A stretch of 64,000 nt of DNA from CAZWSX01 sp964636985 (lineage in GTDB: Bacteria > Planctomycetota > Planctomycetia > Pirellulales > Pirellulaceae), in NCBI GenBank assembly GCA_964636985.1, contig CAZWSX010000003.1, positions 186,001 to 250,000 of the forward strand, written 5' to 3'. The notes beneath the pieces were generated by a model. It saw only the letters and a list, made by a program, of their open reading frames with translations, was not told the DNA's origin and made no database searches. The position numbers were made by a program, and so were the translations under genes. Below, piece after piece: positions 1-8,121 of this stretch (positions are counted from its first letter, which is position 1; every line of letters begins with the position of its first letter).

Positions 1-560
1 TCGGCCTGCGGCACACCTGCTTGTGGCTCGGCCTGCGGTTCGCCTTGCGACCCGACCTGCGCCGCTGTTTGCAAGCCGCGTTGCGCCCCGAAGTGCGGTT
101 CGTTGCTTGGTGGTTTGCTCGGTCGTAAGTGCTGCAAGCCTTGCTGCCGCCAGCCGCTGTGCTTCAAGCCGTTCCTGAAGGTCCCTTGCTGCCGTAAGAG
201 CTGCTGCGATCCTTGCGGATCGAGCTGCTGCAGCTCGCCTTGCGGCAGCTGCTGCTCGGCTCCTGCTTGCGGCTGTGGCTCGCACTGCGGTTCGGCTTGC
301 GAACCGACCTGCGCTGCCGACCCCTGTGGCTCGGCTTGCGGTTCGGCTTGCGAACCTACCTGCGAAGCCGCTTGCAAGCCTGCTTGCCACAAGCCCTGCT
401 GTGGCCCGGGCCTCCTGCAAAAGCTGTTCGGCTCGCGCCGATGCTGCAAGCCTGCCTGCCATAGCTGCAGCAGCTGCAACTCGTGCGAACCGACCTGCGA
501 AGCCGGTAGCTGCGGTGGTTGCAACGCTTGCGAACCGAGCTGCGGAATCATCAACAGCTC
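1..560 (+). repeat. Degenerate Cys/Gly/Ser coding repeats
   Basis: Units such as TGCGGTTCGGCTTGCGAAC recur at irregular spacing, seen near 40, 287, 330 and 350. They encode CGSACEP-type blocks. The repetition is at both DNA and protein level, so copy number may vary between strains and read mapping may be unreliable. Confidence 0.6.
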
Positions 561-702
561 GGCTCCTGTGAGCATGCCCGCCGTTGCCCCGACGCCTGCC
601 GCTGAATCGGCTCCGATGCCGCCAGCTCCGGTTGTCGATCCTTCGGCTTTCATCCCAGCTAACCGCCGGGTCGTTCAAGCCAGCGCTCGCTTGGTTCGCT
701 AA
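1..702 (+). CDS. Cysteine-rich repetitive protein, 5' end missing
   Basis: The reading frame is open from the first base of the window to TAA at 700-702, so the start lies outside; a TTG at 103 is a codon, not a convincing start. About a fifth to a quarter of the residues are Cys, in irregular repeats built from CGSAC, CEPTCEAAC and CCKPC units together with Ser, Gly, Ala, Pro and Lys. The last 50 residues are Cys-free and rich in Pro, Ala and Val. No catalytic domain is recognisable. Planctomycetes are known for disulfide-rich insoluble envelope proteins, so a structural, possibly extracellular role is a reasonable inference. The signal peptide cannot be checked. Metal binding is an alternative. 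A strong terminator follows immediately. Confidence 0.75.
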   Translation, partial: SACGTPACGSACGSPCDPTCAAVCKPRCAPKCGSLLGGLLGRKCCKPCCRQPLCFKPFLKVPCCRKSCCDPCGSSCCSSPCGSCCSAPACGCGSHCGSACEPTCAADPCGSACGSACEPTCEAACKPACHKPCCGPGLLQKLFGSRRCCKPACHSCSSCNSCEPTCEAGSCGGCNACEPSCGIINSSAPVSMPAVAPTPAAESAPMPPAPVVDPSAFIPANRRVVQASARLVR

Positions 703-734
703 GCAAGACTGGACCTAAGAGACTCCGACGAGAA

Positions 735-775
735 GGGCCGCCGGGCTTAACTGCCCGGCGGCCCTTACTTTTTCT
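735..775 (+). terminator. Rho-independent terminator of the Cys-rich gene
   Basis: A perfect 12-bp stem (735-746 with 753-764, GGGCCGCCGGGC on the left arm) closes a 6-nt loop and is followed by TTACTTTTTC. It lies 32 nt after the stop codon. Confidence 0.9.
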
Positions 776-1426
776 TGCTTAACAGCGATCTCCCGTTTGA
801 GGCGTTCGACTGATCGGCCCTCAATGCCTTCACCGCGCCCCTTTCACCTCGCCCCCTTCACGTCGACGGCGCACCTTCGGGGGTTCTAATAATTGCCGGG
901 CGTCTATCGGGGGACATAACAACAACCACGCACGCGCCCTCTCTCTATCTGCATGCAGTTTTTTACCTGCATCCATGTCGATTCGAACGACATATTTCGT
1001 GCCCGAGAAGAGAAATGTGGTGCGAGAAGGCGCTCTGATCCACACGCTGCGCAAAGTTAACGTGAGCGCCAGATATTCGCTAACGCAAAGAGATTCACAG
1101 CAGCACGTGGTTTCCCAGCGTGCGCGCCGCGCGCTTGCACGACGACGCGCGATCGACACGTTCTGCTGCGAGAGAATCGCATCAGTGGTGCGAAATCACT
1201 CGACTCTTTCGAGCACTCATTCTTGAGTTCTTAAGCTGAAACGAACGTATCGTTTGCGCGGTCACACAACGGCCCCTAGAGTGAGCGGTCGATCGCGAGT
1301 TTCCGCATTTGGTCCGTGAATTTATTGACATAGGAGGCGATCGAGATGACAGTGTTCCTACCTCTAAAACTTTTAAATTCTTTGTGATCCATTTCGCAAG
1401 AAGATATCCCTCAAGGAGTGATTATT
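776..1426. other. Intergenic region with a small inverted repeat
   Basis: No credible gene is seen: the short frames here are Arg/Ser-rich and lack ribosome-binding sites. The one structured site is an inverted repeat at 1239-1255 (AAACGA, 5 nt, TCGTTT), about 170 nt upstream of the methyltransferase start, which could be an operator. Confidence 0.45.
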
Positions 1427-2548
1427 GTGAGCACCTCAATCAACAATACGAGAATCGACGAAATGGACTCGGTGGTTCGTTTTTTCGCCGAGGACGTGGC
1501 GAAGTTCACGAGTGAACTGGCGGCGCTCGAACGGGAAATCGATCCCAACGCGATGCCCCAGCTGAACGACGAGTTCCACCAACGCACGCTCAAGGCGTTC
1601 GAGGAATCGCAAGTCGCTTGCCGCGAGTTTGAACTGGCTCATCGCGATTCGCCCGAACTGGTGACCGAGGTGCAACGGCGATTCCGCGAAGAAACCAACC
1701 ACTGGTTTTCGATGAGCTGGATCGGCCATCGGGCGAGAACCAAGCCGAATGGTTTCGTCGGCGATTTCGACATGCTGATCAAGCTGTACGACGAGACCAC
1801 CTCCGCCCGCGGCCTCGGCGGCTACCTCGACCTGTGCATCATGGATCTCCCTCTGGCTCGCGCAGTCCGAACGCGGCTGGCCGACGCCCGGCGATTCTTG
1901 TTGAAAGAGATTTCGACGCGGACCAGTGATGTGCGAATCCTGGACGTCGCTTCGGGCCCTTGCCGTGAGTACCGAAACTGGCCGGCGCCTCAGGGAATCG
2001 ACGTCGAGGTGGTTGCCATGGATACCGATCCTAAGGCGCTCGACTTTGTTCAAAGCGAGGTTTCCCCGCAGATGCCCAAGGGGATGACCCTGCGACCGGT
2101 CCGCTACAACGCCTTCCGCACCGCATCGGCCGAGGCAACGATCCGGCAATTCGGCAAGTTCGACGTGATGTACAGTGTCGGCTTGTGCGACTACCTGACC
2201 GACGACAACCTGATTCGCTTGTTTGATGGGTGGTGGCACACGCTCAACGAGAACGGCGTGATGTACATCGCGTTCAAGGACTGCGAACAATACGATCACA
2301 CGCCGTACCAGTGGCACCTGGATTGGTTCTTCTACCAACGAACCCGCGAGGACATGGACAAGCTGTTCGCCGCCGCCGGCCTGGATGTGGACGCGATGGA
2401 GATCAGCCGCGACGGAACTGGCATCATCATCAACTTCGTCACTCGCCAGGCCAAAGGCATCCGGCGCCGGGTCGACGAAGCGGAAACGGTGTCGCCCAAC
2501 ATCGCGACGGTGACGCCGCACGCGCCCGCAACGAAGCAAGAGCACTAA
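1427..2548 (+). CDS. Class I SAM-dependent methyltransferase
   Basis: 373 residues from GTG 1427. This start sits 8 nt after AAGGAG (1413-1418), whereas the earlier in-frame GTG at 1418 overlaps that ribosome-binding site. The C-terminal two thirds form a class I methyltransferase fold: motif I is ILDVASGPCREYRNW, then VVAMDTDPKAL, and a late FDVMYSVGLCDYLTD acidic segment. The N-terminal ~130 residues are helical and unassigned. The SGPCRE form of motif I occurs in proteins often annotated as 3-hydroxypalmitate methyl ester synthases, so a carboxyl methyltransferase is possible, but the substrate cannot be read from the sequence. The gene stands alone, with hairpins downstream. Confidence 0.8.
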   Translation: MSTSINNTRIDEMDSVVRFFAEDVAKFTSELAALEREIDPNAMPQLNDEFHQRTLKAFEESQVACREFELAHRDSPELVTEVQRRFREETNHWFSMSWIGHRARTKPNGFVGDFDMLIKLYDETTSARGLGGYLDLCIMDLPLARAVRTRLADARRFLLKEISTRTSDVRILDVASGPCREYRNWPAPQGIDVEVVAMDTDPKALDFVQSEVSPQMPKGMTLRPVRYNAFRTASAEATIRQFGKFDVMYSVGLCDYLTDDNLIRLFDGWWHTLNENGVMYIAFKDCEQYDHTPYQWHLDWFFYQRTREDMDKLFAAAGLDVDAMEISRDGTGIIINFVTRQAKGIRRRVDEAETVSPNIATVTPHAPATKQEH

Positions 2549-2574
2549 GAGACTGTTCGGTGTTTTGACGTTGC

Positions 2575-2628
2575 GACGACCCTCCAGGTCGTCACGAGGC
2601 TATCCGAAACAAGATTTCGGACAGCCTC
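2575..2628 (+). terminator. Two tandem hairpins after the methyltransferase
   Basis: A 7-bp stem (2575-2581 with 2587-2593) is followed by a 14-bp stem with one mismatch (2596-2609 with 2615-2628, 5-nt loop). No good U-tract follows, so this may be a weak or factor-assisted terminator. Confidence 0.5.
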
Positions 2629-2892
2629 TAAGTTTCGTAGACTGGCTACGTCTCCTCTTCAGACTGCACGACGCGTTCATGGCCGTCGCGCAGTCGCCTG
2701 AATGGCCAGCCTCTTCTGCGCCCGGGCCATTAGCTATGATGGCTCTTCTTAAGGCCCGTCCGCTTCCCGAGGGTCGGACGCGGCAATGTGTCCGATTTCT
2801 TCAGACCGTCAAGCACGAGACCGTCACCTCCTGATCCGTTCGCGGGCGGTCGAGCGTGACCGTTGCCGGCAACAAGCTCCGGGTTTACTTCT
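2629..2892. other. Leader region upstream of the GH32 gene
   Basis: Together with the hairpins this is a 344-nt gap. A short inverted repeat (CGTCCG with CGGACG) lies near 2757-2780. No credible gene or clear promoter is visible. Confidence 0.4.
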
Positions 2893-4773
2893 ATGCTCTT
2901 AACGAAACCTGGCACTGCCTTTCTCGTGCTCCTGGCCCTCACAACAGCCTTGTGCGCGGACGATATCCCCATCGGTGTATTCAAAGGCGACAGCTACGAC
3001 AGTTGGACCGTGAAGGGAACAGCCTTCAAGCCTGGTCCTGTCGGCGGCGAGATGCTGACAACGCTGGAGATCGAGAACGCGCTGGATGGAGCCCGCGTGG
3101 CTTGCAGCGAAGTCGACGGCGATGGCCCTACCGGCACGCTCACGTCGCCCGAGTTCATCATTGAGCGGAAGTTTATCGCGTTCACGGTCGGTGGCGGCAA
3201 TTACGAGCGACACACCTGTATCGACTTGCTTGTTGATGGCAAGGTGGTCCGCAGTGCCACCGGGTGGCGCAGTGACCGGTTGACACCTACCACGTGGGAA
3301 GTGGCAGACTTGGTCGGTCGCACCGCCCGGGTCCAACTCGTCGACAACGCCAGCGGCGACTGGGGCCATATCAACACTGGCCCGATCCGGCAAACCGATT
3401 CGCCCCCTGCGCAACCGGCGCCGGTCGAACCGCTTTACCACGAGTCGCTACGGCCGCAGTTCCATTTCACCGCGCGGCAGTGGACCATGAACCGCCTCAA
3501 TCCGCGCGAGCGAGAAGAGGGCTGGCTCAACGACCTGAACGGCCTGATTTACTATGAGGGAGAGTACCACCTGTTCGCCCAGCGGTGGAACAAGTGCTGG
3601 ATTCACGCCGTGAGCCCCGACCTTCTCCACTGGAAAGAGCTCGAGCCCGCCTTCTGGGAAGACAAATTGGACGACGGGGTGCAGTCGGGCAACTGTGTGA
3701 TCGATTACGAGAACACCTCGGGGCTATCGCCCGACAAGTCGAAGCCGCCTTTGGTCGCGTTTTATTCGGGTGCCGATAACCGGAGCCAGTGCCTGGCCTA
3801 CAGCCTCGACCGCGGACGAACGTGGATCAAGTACGCCAAGAACCCGATTCTCGACTTCCGCGAGCGGGATCCCAACGTGTTTTGGTACGCCCCGGCAAAG
3901 CACTGGGTGATGATGCTTTACGGCGACGATCGTTATCACATTCTCACGTCGAAGGATCTGCTGCACTGGGAGGACGAGAAGAAGCCGATCCGCGACTGCT
4001 ACGAGTGTCCCGACTTCTTCGAACTGCCTGTTGATGGCGACACTGCCCAAAAGAAGTGGGTACTCATCCAGGGAAATGGGAAGTATTCGATCGGCACATT
4101 CAATGGCACCGAGTTCAAGGAGGAGACCGAGCGATTTCCTTGCGACTTTGGCGACTTCTACGCAACGCAGTCGTGGAGCAACACCCACACCGGCGACGAC
4201 CGCCGCATCCAAGCGGCGTGGATGCGATACTCGCACTTCCCCGACATGCCGTTCAGCCAGCAGGTTACTTTCCCTTGCGAATTGACTCTTAAGACAACTG
4301 CCAACGGGCTGCGGCTCTTCCGCGAACCCATCCGCGAATTGGCAAAGCTCCACGATGGACCGCCTCAGACCTGGTCGAACCGCGAACTCCAACCGGGGCA
4401 AAACTTGCCTTTAGTGCCGTCGGGGCGTCAGTTCCGCATTAAGGCCGACTTGGAGATCGCGCCCAACGCGAAAGCGACGTTCCGCCTGCGCGGAGTTCCC
4501 GTCGCGCTGACTTCGAAGACACTCGCGTGCGACCAACGATCGGCCAAGGTGCAGGATCGGATCGAGTCGGTCGAAATCCTGGTCGACACGACATCGATTG
4601 AAGTCTTCGTCTATCACGGCGAGTTGTCGTTCACCAAGTTCATGCTGCCGGGTGAAAATGGTCTATCGATCCGTGCCGACGATGGCGCGGTCAAGATCCA
4701 CTCGCTTGAGGTTTACTCGCTTCGGTCGACGTGGGGATCAGCCGAAGCTCCGCGCGCGTCATTGCGAAAATAG
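2893..4773 (+). CDS. Secreted glycoside hydrolase family 32 (levanase/inulinase/invertase type)
   Basis: 626 residues. ATG 2893 is chosen because a signal peptide (MLLTKPGTAFLVLLALTTALC) follows at once. After export a ~130-residue N-terminal beta domain (about 35-165) resembles the extra domain of Bacteroidetes and planctomycete levanases. The five-bladed GH32 propeller then shows its three signatures: WLNDLNG with nucleophile D214, RDPN with D326 (transition-state stabiliser), and ECPD with acid/base E371. A C-terminal beta sandwich ends the protein. Substrates are beta-fructosides such as levan, inulin or sucrose; exo or endo action cannot be told. The nucleophile motif has Leu where Pro is usual. 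No sugar transporter is adjacent. Confidence 0.93.
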   Translation: MLLTKPGTAFLVLLALTTALCADDIPIGVFKGDSYDSWTVKGTAFKPGPVGGEMLTTLEIENALDGARVACSEVDGDGPTGTLTSPEFIIERKFIAFTVGGGNYERHTCIDLLVDGKVVRSATGWRSDRLTPTTWEVADLVGRTARVQLVDNASGDWGHINTGPIRQTDSPPAQPAPVEPLYHESLRPQFHFTARQWTMNRLNPREREEGWLNDLNGLIYYEGEYHLFAQRWNKCWIHAVSPDLLHWKELEPAFWEDKLDDGVQSGNCVIDYENTSGLSPDKSKPPLVAFYSGADNRSQCLAYSLDRGRTWIKYAKNPILDFRERDPNVFWYAPAKHWVMMLYGDDRYHILTSKDLLHWEDEKKPIRDCYECPDFFELPVDGDTAQKKWVLIQGNGKYSIGTFNGTEFKEETERFPCDFGDFYATQSWSNTHTGDDRRIQAAWMRYSHFPDMPFSQQVTFPCELTLKTTANGLRLFREPIRELAKLHDGPPQTWSNRELQPGQNLPLVPSGRQFRIKADLEIAPNAKATFRLRGVPVALTSKTLACDQRSAKVQDRIESVEILVDTTSIEVFVYHGELSFTKFMLPGENGLSIRADDGAVKIHSLEVYSLRSTWGSAEAPRASLRK

Positions 4774-4807
4774 AAGCCCGGCGGAGTGAGACCACGCCGC
4801 CGGGTTT
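4774..4807. terminator. Bidirectional terminator between convergent genes
   Basis: An 8-bp GC stem (4777-4784 with 4797-4804), extended by A-T pairs, lies between the GH32 stop and the HD-GYP stop. T residues follow on both strands, so it can serve both genes. Confidence 0.8.
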
Positions 4808-4810
4808 GCG

Positions 4811-5962
4811 CTAAACGCTGGCCAGTTGGCCATTCGCCGCGGTACTCATTGCCGCGCCAGTCATTGCCGGAATCGGCAAAGCAGGTGGGACCGATCGGCT
4901 TGCCGGAATCGCGAACGTAAGCGGCATTTCGACGCCGTCGAACTTCTTTTTGATGCTGATGAATTCCGCTTCGCATTTCAAAAACGCGTCGACGATATCC
5001 GGATCGAAGTGCGACCCGGACCCCTTAAGGATGATGGCCTTGGCATCCTCGTGGGAGATCGCGTCTTTGTAAATGCGTTTGGTCGTGAGAGCATCGTACA
5101 CATCGGCCAAGGCGACGATTCGTCCGCAAAGCGGGACGTCCTGTCCCTTGAGTCCGTTGGGATAGCCCGACCCATCGAACTTCTCGTGATGCGACAAGAT
5201 GATATCGCGGCCAAACCGGAGGTATTCCGCGGGAGCGCGCCCTTGGAACGAAGCCTCCAGGGCGGAAACGCCGATCATGACGTGTTGTTTCATGATCGCG
5301 AATTCTTCGGGCGTCAACTTTCCCGGTTTAAGCAAAATGTTGTCGGGGATGCCTACCTTGCCGATGTCGTGCAATGGGCTCGTCAAGAAGATCGTCCGCA
5401 CATAGTCGGCGTCGACGATCTTCTCGTACTTCGGCGTCGTCGAAAGATACTGGGCCAGTACCTGCGAGTACTCGCGCATCCGCTCCAAGTGCGCTCCCGT
5501 TTCGGGGTCGCGCAGTTCCGCCAACTTCGCCAGCGAGAAGATCAAGAGGTCGCGCCCTTCGAGCGCCAAGATCCGCTCCGCCGCGCGCAGGCGGACTTGT
5601 ATTTCGTCGGGGTCGAACGGCTTGTTGATGTAGTCGTCGGCTCCGGCACCTAATCCGGTGACAACGTCCTCTTTTCGATTCAAGCACGTGAGCAGGATGA
5701 AGTAGACGTACCCACTTAGCTGGCGCCTGCGAATCCGCGCGCATAGTTCAGGGCCCGACATGCCGGGCATCTGCCAGTCGGAGACCACGATCCGCACGTC
5801 GTATTCCGAGGCGAGTTCGAGTGCTTCCTGGCCGTTGGAGGCAACCTTCACCTCGTAGCCCAGGATCTCGATGACGGACCCCAGCAACTCGCGCGAAGTC
5901 GGATCGTCATCGACGACCAGAATCGTTGGCCTTTCCGCACGGGAAATGGATTCCATGATCAC
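4811..5962 (-). CDS. REC-HD-GYP response regulator, c-di-GMP phosphodiesterase
   Basis: 383 residues. Residues 12-130 are a receiver domain (acidic D18-D20, phospho-acceptor D62 in VSDWQMPG, K in NKPFDPDE). A short helical linker leads to an HD-GYP domain with the HD pair H198-D199 (SPLHDIGKVGIPD) and HHEKFDGSGYPNG, which contains the GYP signature. These domains hydrolyse c-di-GMP, so phosphorylation should control second-messenger breakdown. GTG 5962 is preferred over ATG 5956 because GAGAGG lies 7 nt upstream. The gene starts 3 nt after the HPt stop, so the two are translationally linked. The last ~30 residues are a low-complexity Ala/Pro tail. Confidence 0.94.
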   Translation of the reverse strand: MIMESISRAERPTILVVDDDPTSRELLGSVIEILGYEVKVASNGQEALELASEYDVRIVVSDWQMPGMSGPELCARIRRRQLSGYVYFILLTCLNRKEDVVTGLGAGADDYINKPFDPDEIQVRLRAAERILALEGRDLLIFSLAKLAELRDPETGAHLERMREYSQVLAQYLSTTPKYEKIVDADYVRTIFLTSPLHDIGKVGIPDNILLKPGKLTPEEFAIMKQHVMIGVSALEASFQGRAPAEYLRFGRDIILSHHEKFDGSGYPNGLKGQDVPLCGRIVALADVYDALTTKRIYKDAISHEDAKAIILKGSGSHFDPDIVDAFLKCEAEFISIKKKFDGVEMPLTFAIPASRSVPPALPIPAMTGAAMSTAANGQLASV

Positions 5963-5965
5963 GAA

Positions 5966-6331
5966 TTAGCCTCTCGTTGTACGGGCGCGCAACCACGTAC
6001 TGATTCGACCGCATTCTTGCAGGACGCCTTCAAGGCACTTATCCGGACAAGACGAAGGCTTGTTTGCCAGCGTCTTCTCTAATTGTTCGGCAGTGTTGCT
6101 CAACGAATGGGCGCCCACGGTGAGTGCCGCGCCTCGAAGACGATGAACGATGGTGCGGATACCCTCGACGTCCCCCTGCTGAGCAGACTCCTCCAACTGA
6201 GCGAGTTGCGGCGACATGCATTGCTCGAAGTGGACGAGGGTCTTTTCCATCAAGTCGACGCGGCCGACACAACGGGCCAGCAACTCGTCGACGTTGATCG
6301 GAGATGTGTTTTGTTCGCAAACGGGTTGCAT
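5966..6331 (-). CDS. Stand-alone histidine phosphotransfer (HPt) protein
   Basis: 121 residues. ATG 6331 is 7 nt after an excellent AAGGAG site. The protein is a helical HPt domain with phospho-acceptor H63 in IVHRLRGAALTVGA, the standard HxLKGxAxxxGA pattern. It has no kinase or receiver of its own, so it passes phosphoryl groups between other proteins. It forms an operon with the downstream REC-HD-GYP gene, its obvious acceptor. A plausible donor is the hybrid kinase at 8122-14151, whose last domain is a receiver without its own HPt; that link is inference. Confidence 0.9.
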   Translation of the reverse strand: MQPVCEQNTSPINVDELLARCVGRVDLMEKTLVHFEQCMSPQLAQLEESAQQGDVEGIRTIVHRLRGAALTVGAHSLSNTAEQLEKTLANKPSSCPDKCLEGVLQECGRISTWLRARTTRG

Positions 6332-6648
6332 CGGAAAACTCCTTTTCGGGCTTCCAATGTGGGCACTCCTCTTGCTCACGAGTGGCAAGGTGGAGTTCAG
6401 TCACGTCAAATGGGTCGCACCACGCGTTCACGACTGTTCACGAGGCGCGCGGTGGCCTGGAAATCCACCACAACCATAGGTTCCAAGTTAAAGAACGTCA
6501 AAATGGGGGGATGCTGCTAGATTGCGCAGAATAATCATGGCCGTAGGGATGGGTCGCCCATCTCGGGGGGAGCTATCGATATCCCCGCCATAACCGTCAT
6601 GACCGGTTTGTTAAGGGCGGACCAAAGACTTGCTACACTTCGCCCAAG
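6332..6648. other. Promoter-side region of the HPt/HD-GYP operon
   Basis: Apart from the HPt ribosome-binding site (6338-6343 on the minus strand) nothing definite is seen. The short frames here lack coding character. Confidence 0.4.
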
Positions 6649-6709
6649 CCGTCCGATTGTGGAACGTGACAGAATCACGTTCCAAAGAGTGTCGCAACAA
6701 TGCGGACGG
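6649..6709 (-). other. Nested inverted repeat (two-tier stem-loop)
   Basis: An outer stem pairs 6649-6659 with 6698-6709 (one bulged base). It encloses a perfect 10-bp hairpin, 6660-6669 with 6675-6684 (TGGAACGTGA, 5-nt loop), and a 13-nt single-stranded stretch. It lies 24 nt downstream of the FadL-type gene on the minus strand. There is no T-tract, so it is either an unusual terminator or mRNA-stability structure, or a small mobile palindrome. Confidence 0.6.
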
Positions 6710-6732
6710 TCTGCGTCAACAGTTGTTGACGA

Positions 6733-7920
6733 TTAGTAGTTGAGTGTCATTCCCAGACCAATCGAGTGGGCGCTGATCTGGTTGGTCAAGGTGGCATTGG
6801 GGCCGAAGACGCCGGCTGGCAAGTCGCCCGTGACGCTGTTCTGCATCAAGTAGACGTAGGCCAAGGCCAGATCGACGTTTTGCGTCAACTTGCAGGTCAG
6901 ACCTGTGGCGATGTTCTGATCTTGGATCAGCGGCGTGGAAATGTTGGTGAAGACGTCTTCGCTTTGAATGGGGTTTTGGTTGGCGTTGTAGCCTACGCGG
7001 AGCGAGATCATTTCGCTTAGCTGGTATTGCGCTCCCGTTGCTACGGCCCACACGTTCCGCCAGCCCAACTTGTCGAAGCCTTCGGTCCATTGGTACGTGA
7101 TGTAGCGAACGTCGGTCGCGAAAACCCAGCGAGAGAACCCGCGATAGGCGATCCCCGTCGATAAGATCGAGGGATAGTCGAGATTGAATCCAATGGTGCC
7201 GGTGGGCGCCATGAACCCAATTTGCTCGAACCATTGCTGGCTTTTATAGGTGAAGCCGAATTGCCAGCAAGAATCGGTCGTGTAAAACGCCCCAACCTGG
7301 AAGCCGGCACCCCAGTGGACCCGCGTCCCCGTGCCCGGCGTGGGTACGGGCGTAATGACCGACGGCCCTAAGGGGTCCATCATAAGCCGCGCCGTGGTGA
7401 TGGTCGGTGCAATCCCAATCGAAAGGTGATCGGTGAACGCATAGGAAACTGTCGGCGCGATTTGGAGCAACTCGGCATCGGCGAAGAGGGGTCCCTGCGA
7501 GAGGATGGGGTCGTTTGCATTGAACCCGATCGCATTGCGGAAACCAGCGACACCATAGACACCTAACCCGATGGTGAGCCGGGTGTCTTCGATGTGGTGC
7601 ACCCAACCGACAGTCGGAATCGGCACAATGCCGGCATCGCCGGTGGTCGTGTTCGAAACGCCGCCGATCGTAGTCGACAGCTTGACGTCGGCCGCCAACC
7701 CTTCCAAGCCGTACGAGATTTGCGACGTCGGAAGCGCGCTGATCGAACCTGGGTTCCAGTGCAGAGCGCCGATCGCATCGAGCGGTGCCGCAGTACCGGC
7801 GCCCCCCATCGAGCGGTTGATGGGACCGACACCCGTCAGGATCATGCCCTGGCCGAACGTTGTCGTCGCAGCAGCGGAAAAGGCCGCAAAGACCATGATC
7901 GAGAGGGCGAGGCGCTTCAT
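6733..7920 (-). CDS. OmpP1/FadL/TodX-family outer-membrane transport protein
   Basis: 395 residues. A signal peptide (MKRLALSIMVFAAFSAAATTTFGQ) precedes the family's N-terminal hatch segment GVGPINRSMGGAGTAAPLDA, then NPGSISAL. The rest alternates short amphipathic strands typical of a 14-stranded barrel and ends GLGMTLNY, with a terminal aromatic residue. Relatives let long-chain fatty acids or other hydrophobic compounds cross the outer membrane; the ligand here is unknown. It is transcribed alone or downstream of the hybrid kinase, 201 nt away on the same strand. Confidence 0.9.
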   Translation of the reverse strand: MKRLALSIMVFAAFSAAATTTFGQGMILTGVGPINRSMGGAGTAAPLDAIGALHWNPGSISALPTSQISYGLEGLAADVKLSTTIGGVSNTTTGDAGIVPIPTVGWVHHIEDTRLTIGLGVYGVAGFRNAIGFNANDPILSQGPLFADAELLQIAPTVSYAFTDHLSIGIAPTITTARLMMDPLGPSVITPVPTPGTGTRVHWGAGFQVGAFYTTDSCWQFGFTYKSQQWFEQIGFMAPTGTIGFNLDYPSILSTGIAYRGFSRWVFATDVRYITYQWTEGFDKLGWRNVWAVATGAQYQLSEMISLRVGYNANQNPIQSEDVFTNISTPLIQDQNIATGLTCKLTQNVDLALAYVYLMQNSVTGDLPAGVFGPNATLTNQISAHSIGLGMTLNY

Positions 7921-8074
7921 GACTGTCCAACCGCTGTTAAATGGAACGCGATGTGGCGAGATTGGCGAACATACGGCTATCCTCGACCGGGAATATAGAA
8001 AGGATCAATAAAACTGATTGGATCGTTTCAGTCATTGCCACCAGTGCTAGCGTCCTCAGTTAACACTGGGTTTT

Positions 8075-8105
8075 AGGCTCCAGGCTTTAGGCCTCAGGCT
8101 CCAGG
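8075..8105. repeat. Degenerate AGGCTCC heptamer array
   Basis: Four 7-nt units (AGGCTCC, AGGCTTT, AGGCCTC, AGGCTCC) plus a partial unit lie between the FadL-type gene and the hybrid kinase gene. The same heptamer forms a cleaner array at 58186-58231. Confidence 0.7.
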
Positions 8106-8121
8106 TGAATGTGACCAGGCG

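Noticed and set aside
830..1226. Overlapping Arg/Ser-rich frames on both strands
   Set aside because: No ribosome-binding sites, biased composition typical of non-coding high-GC DNA.
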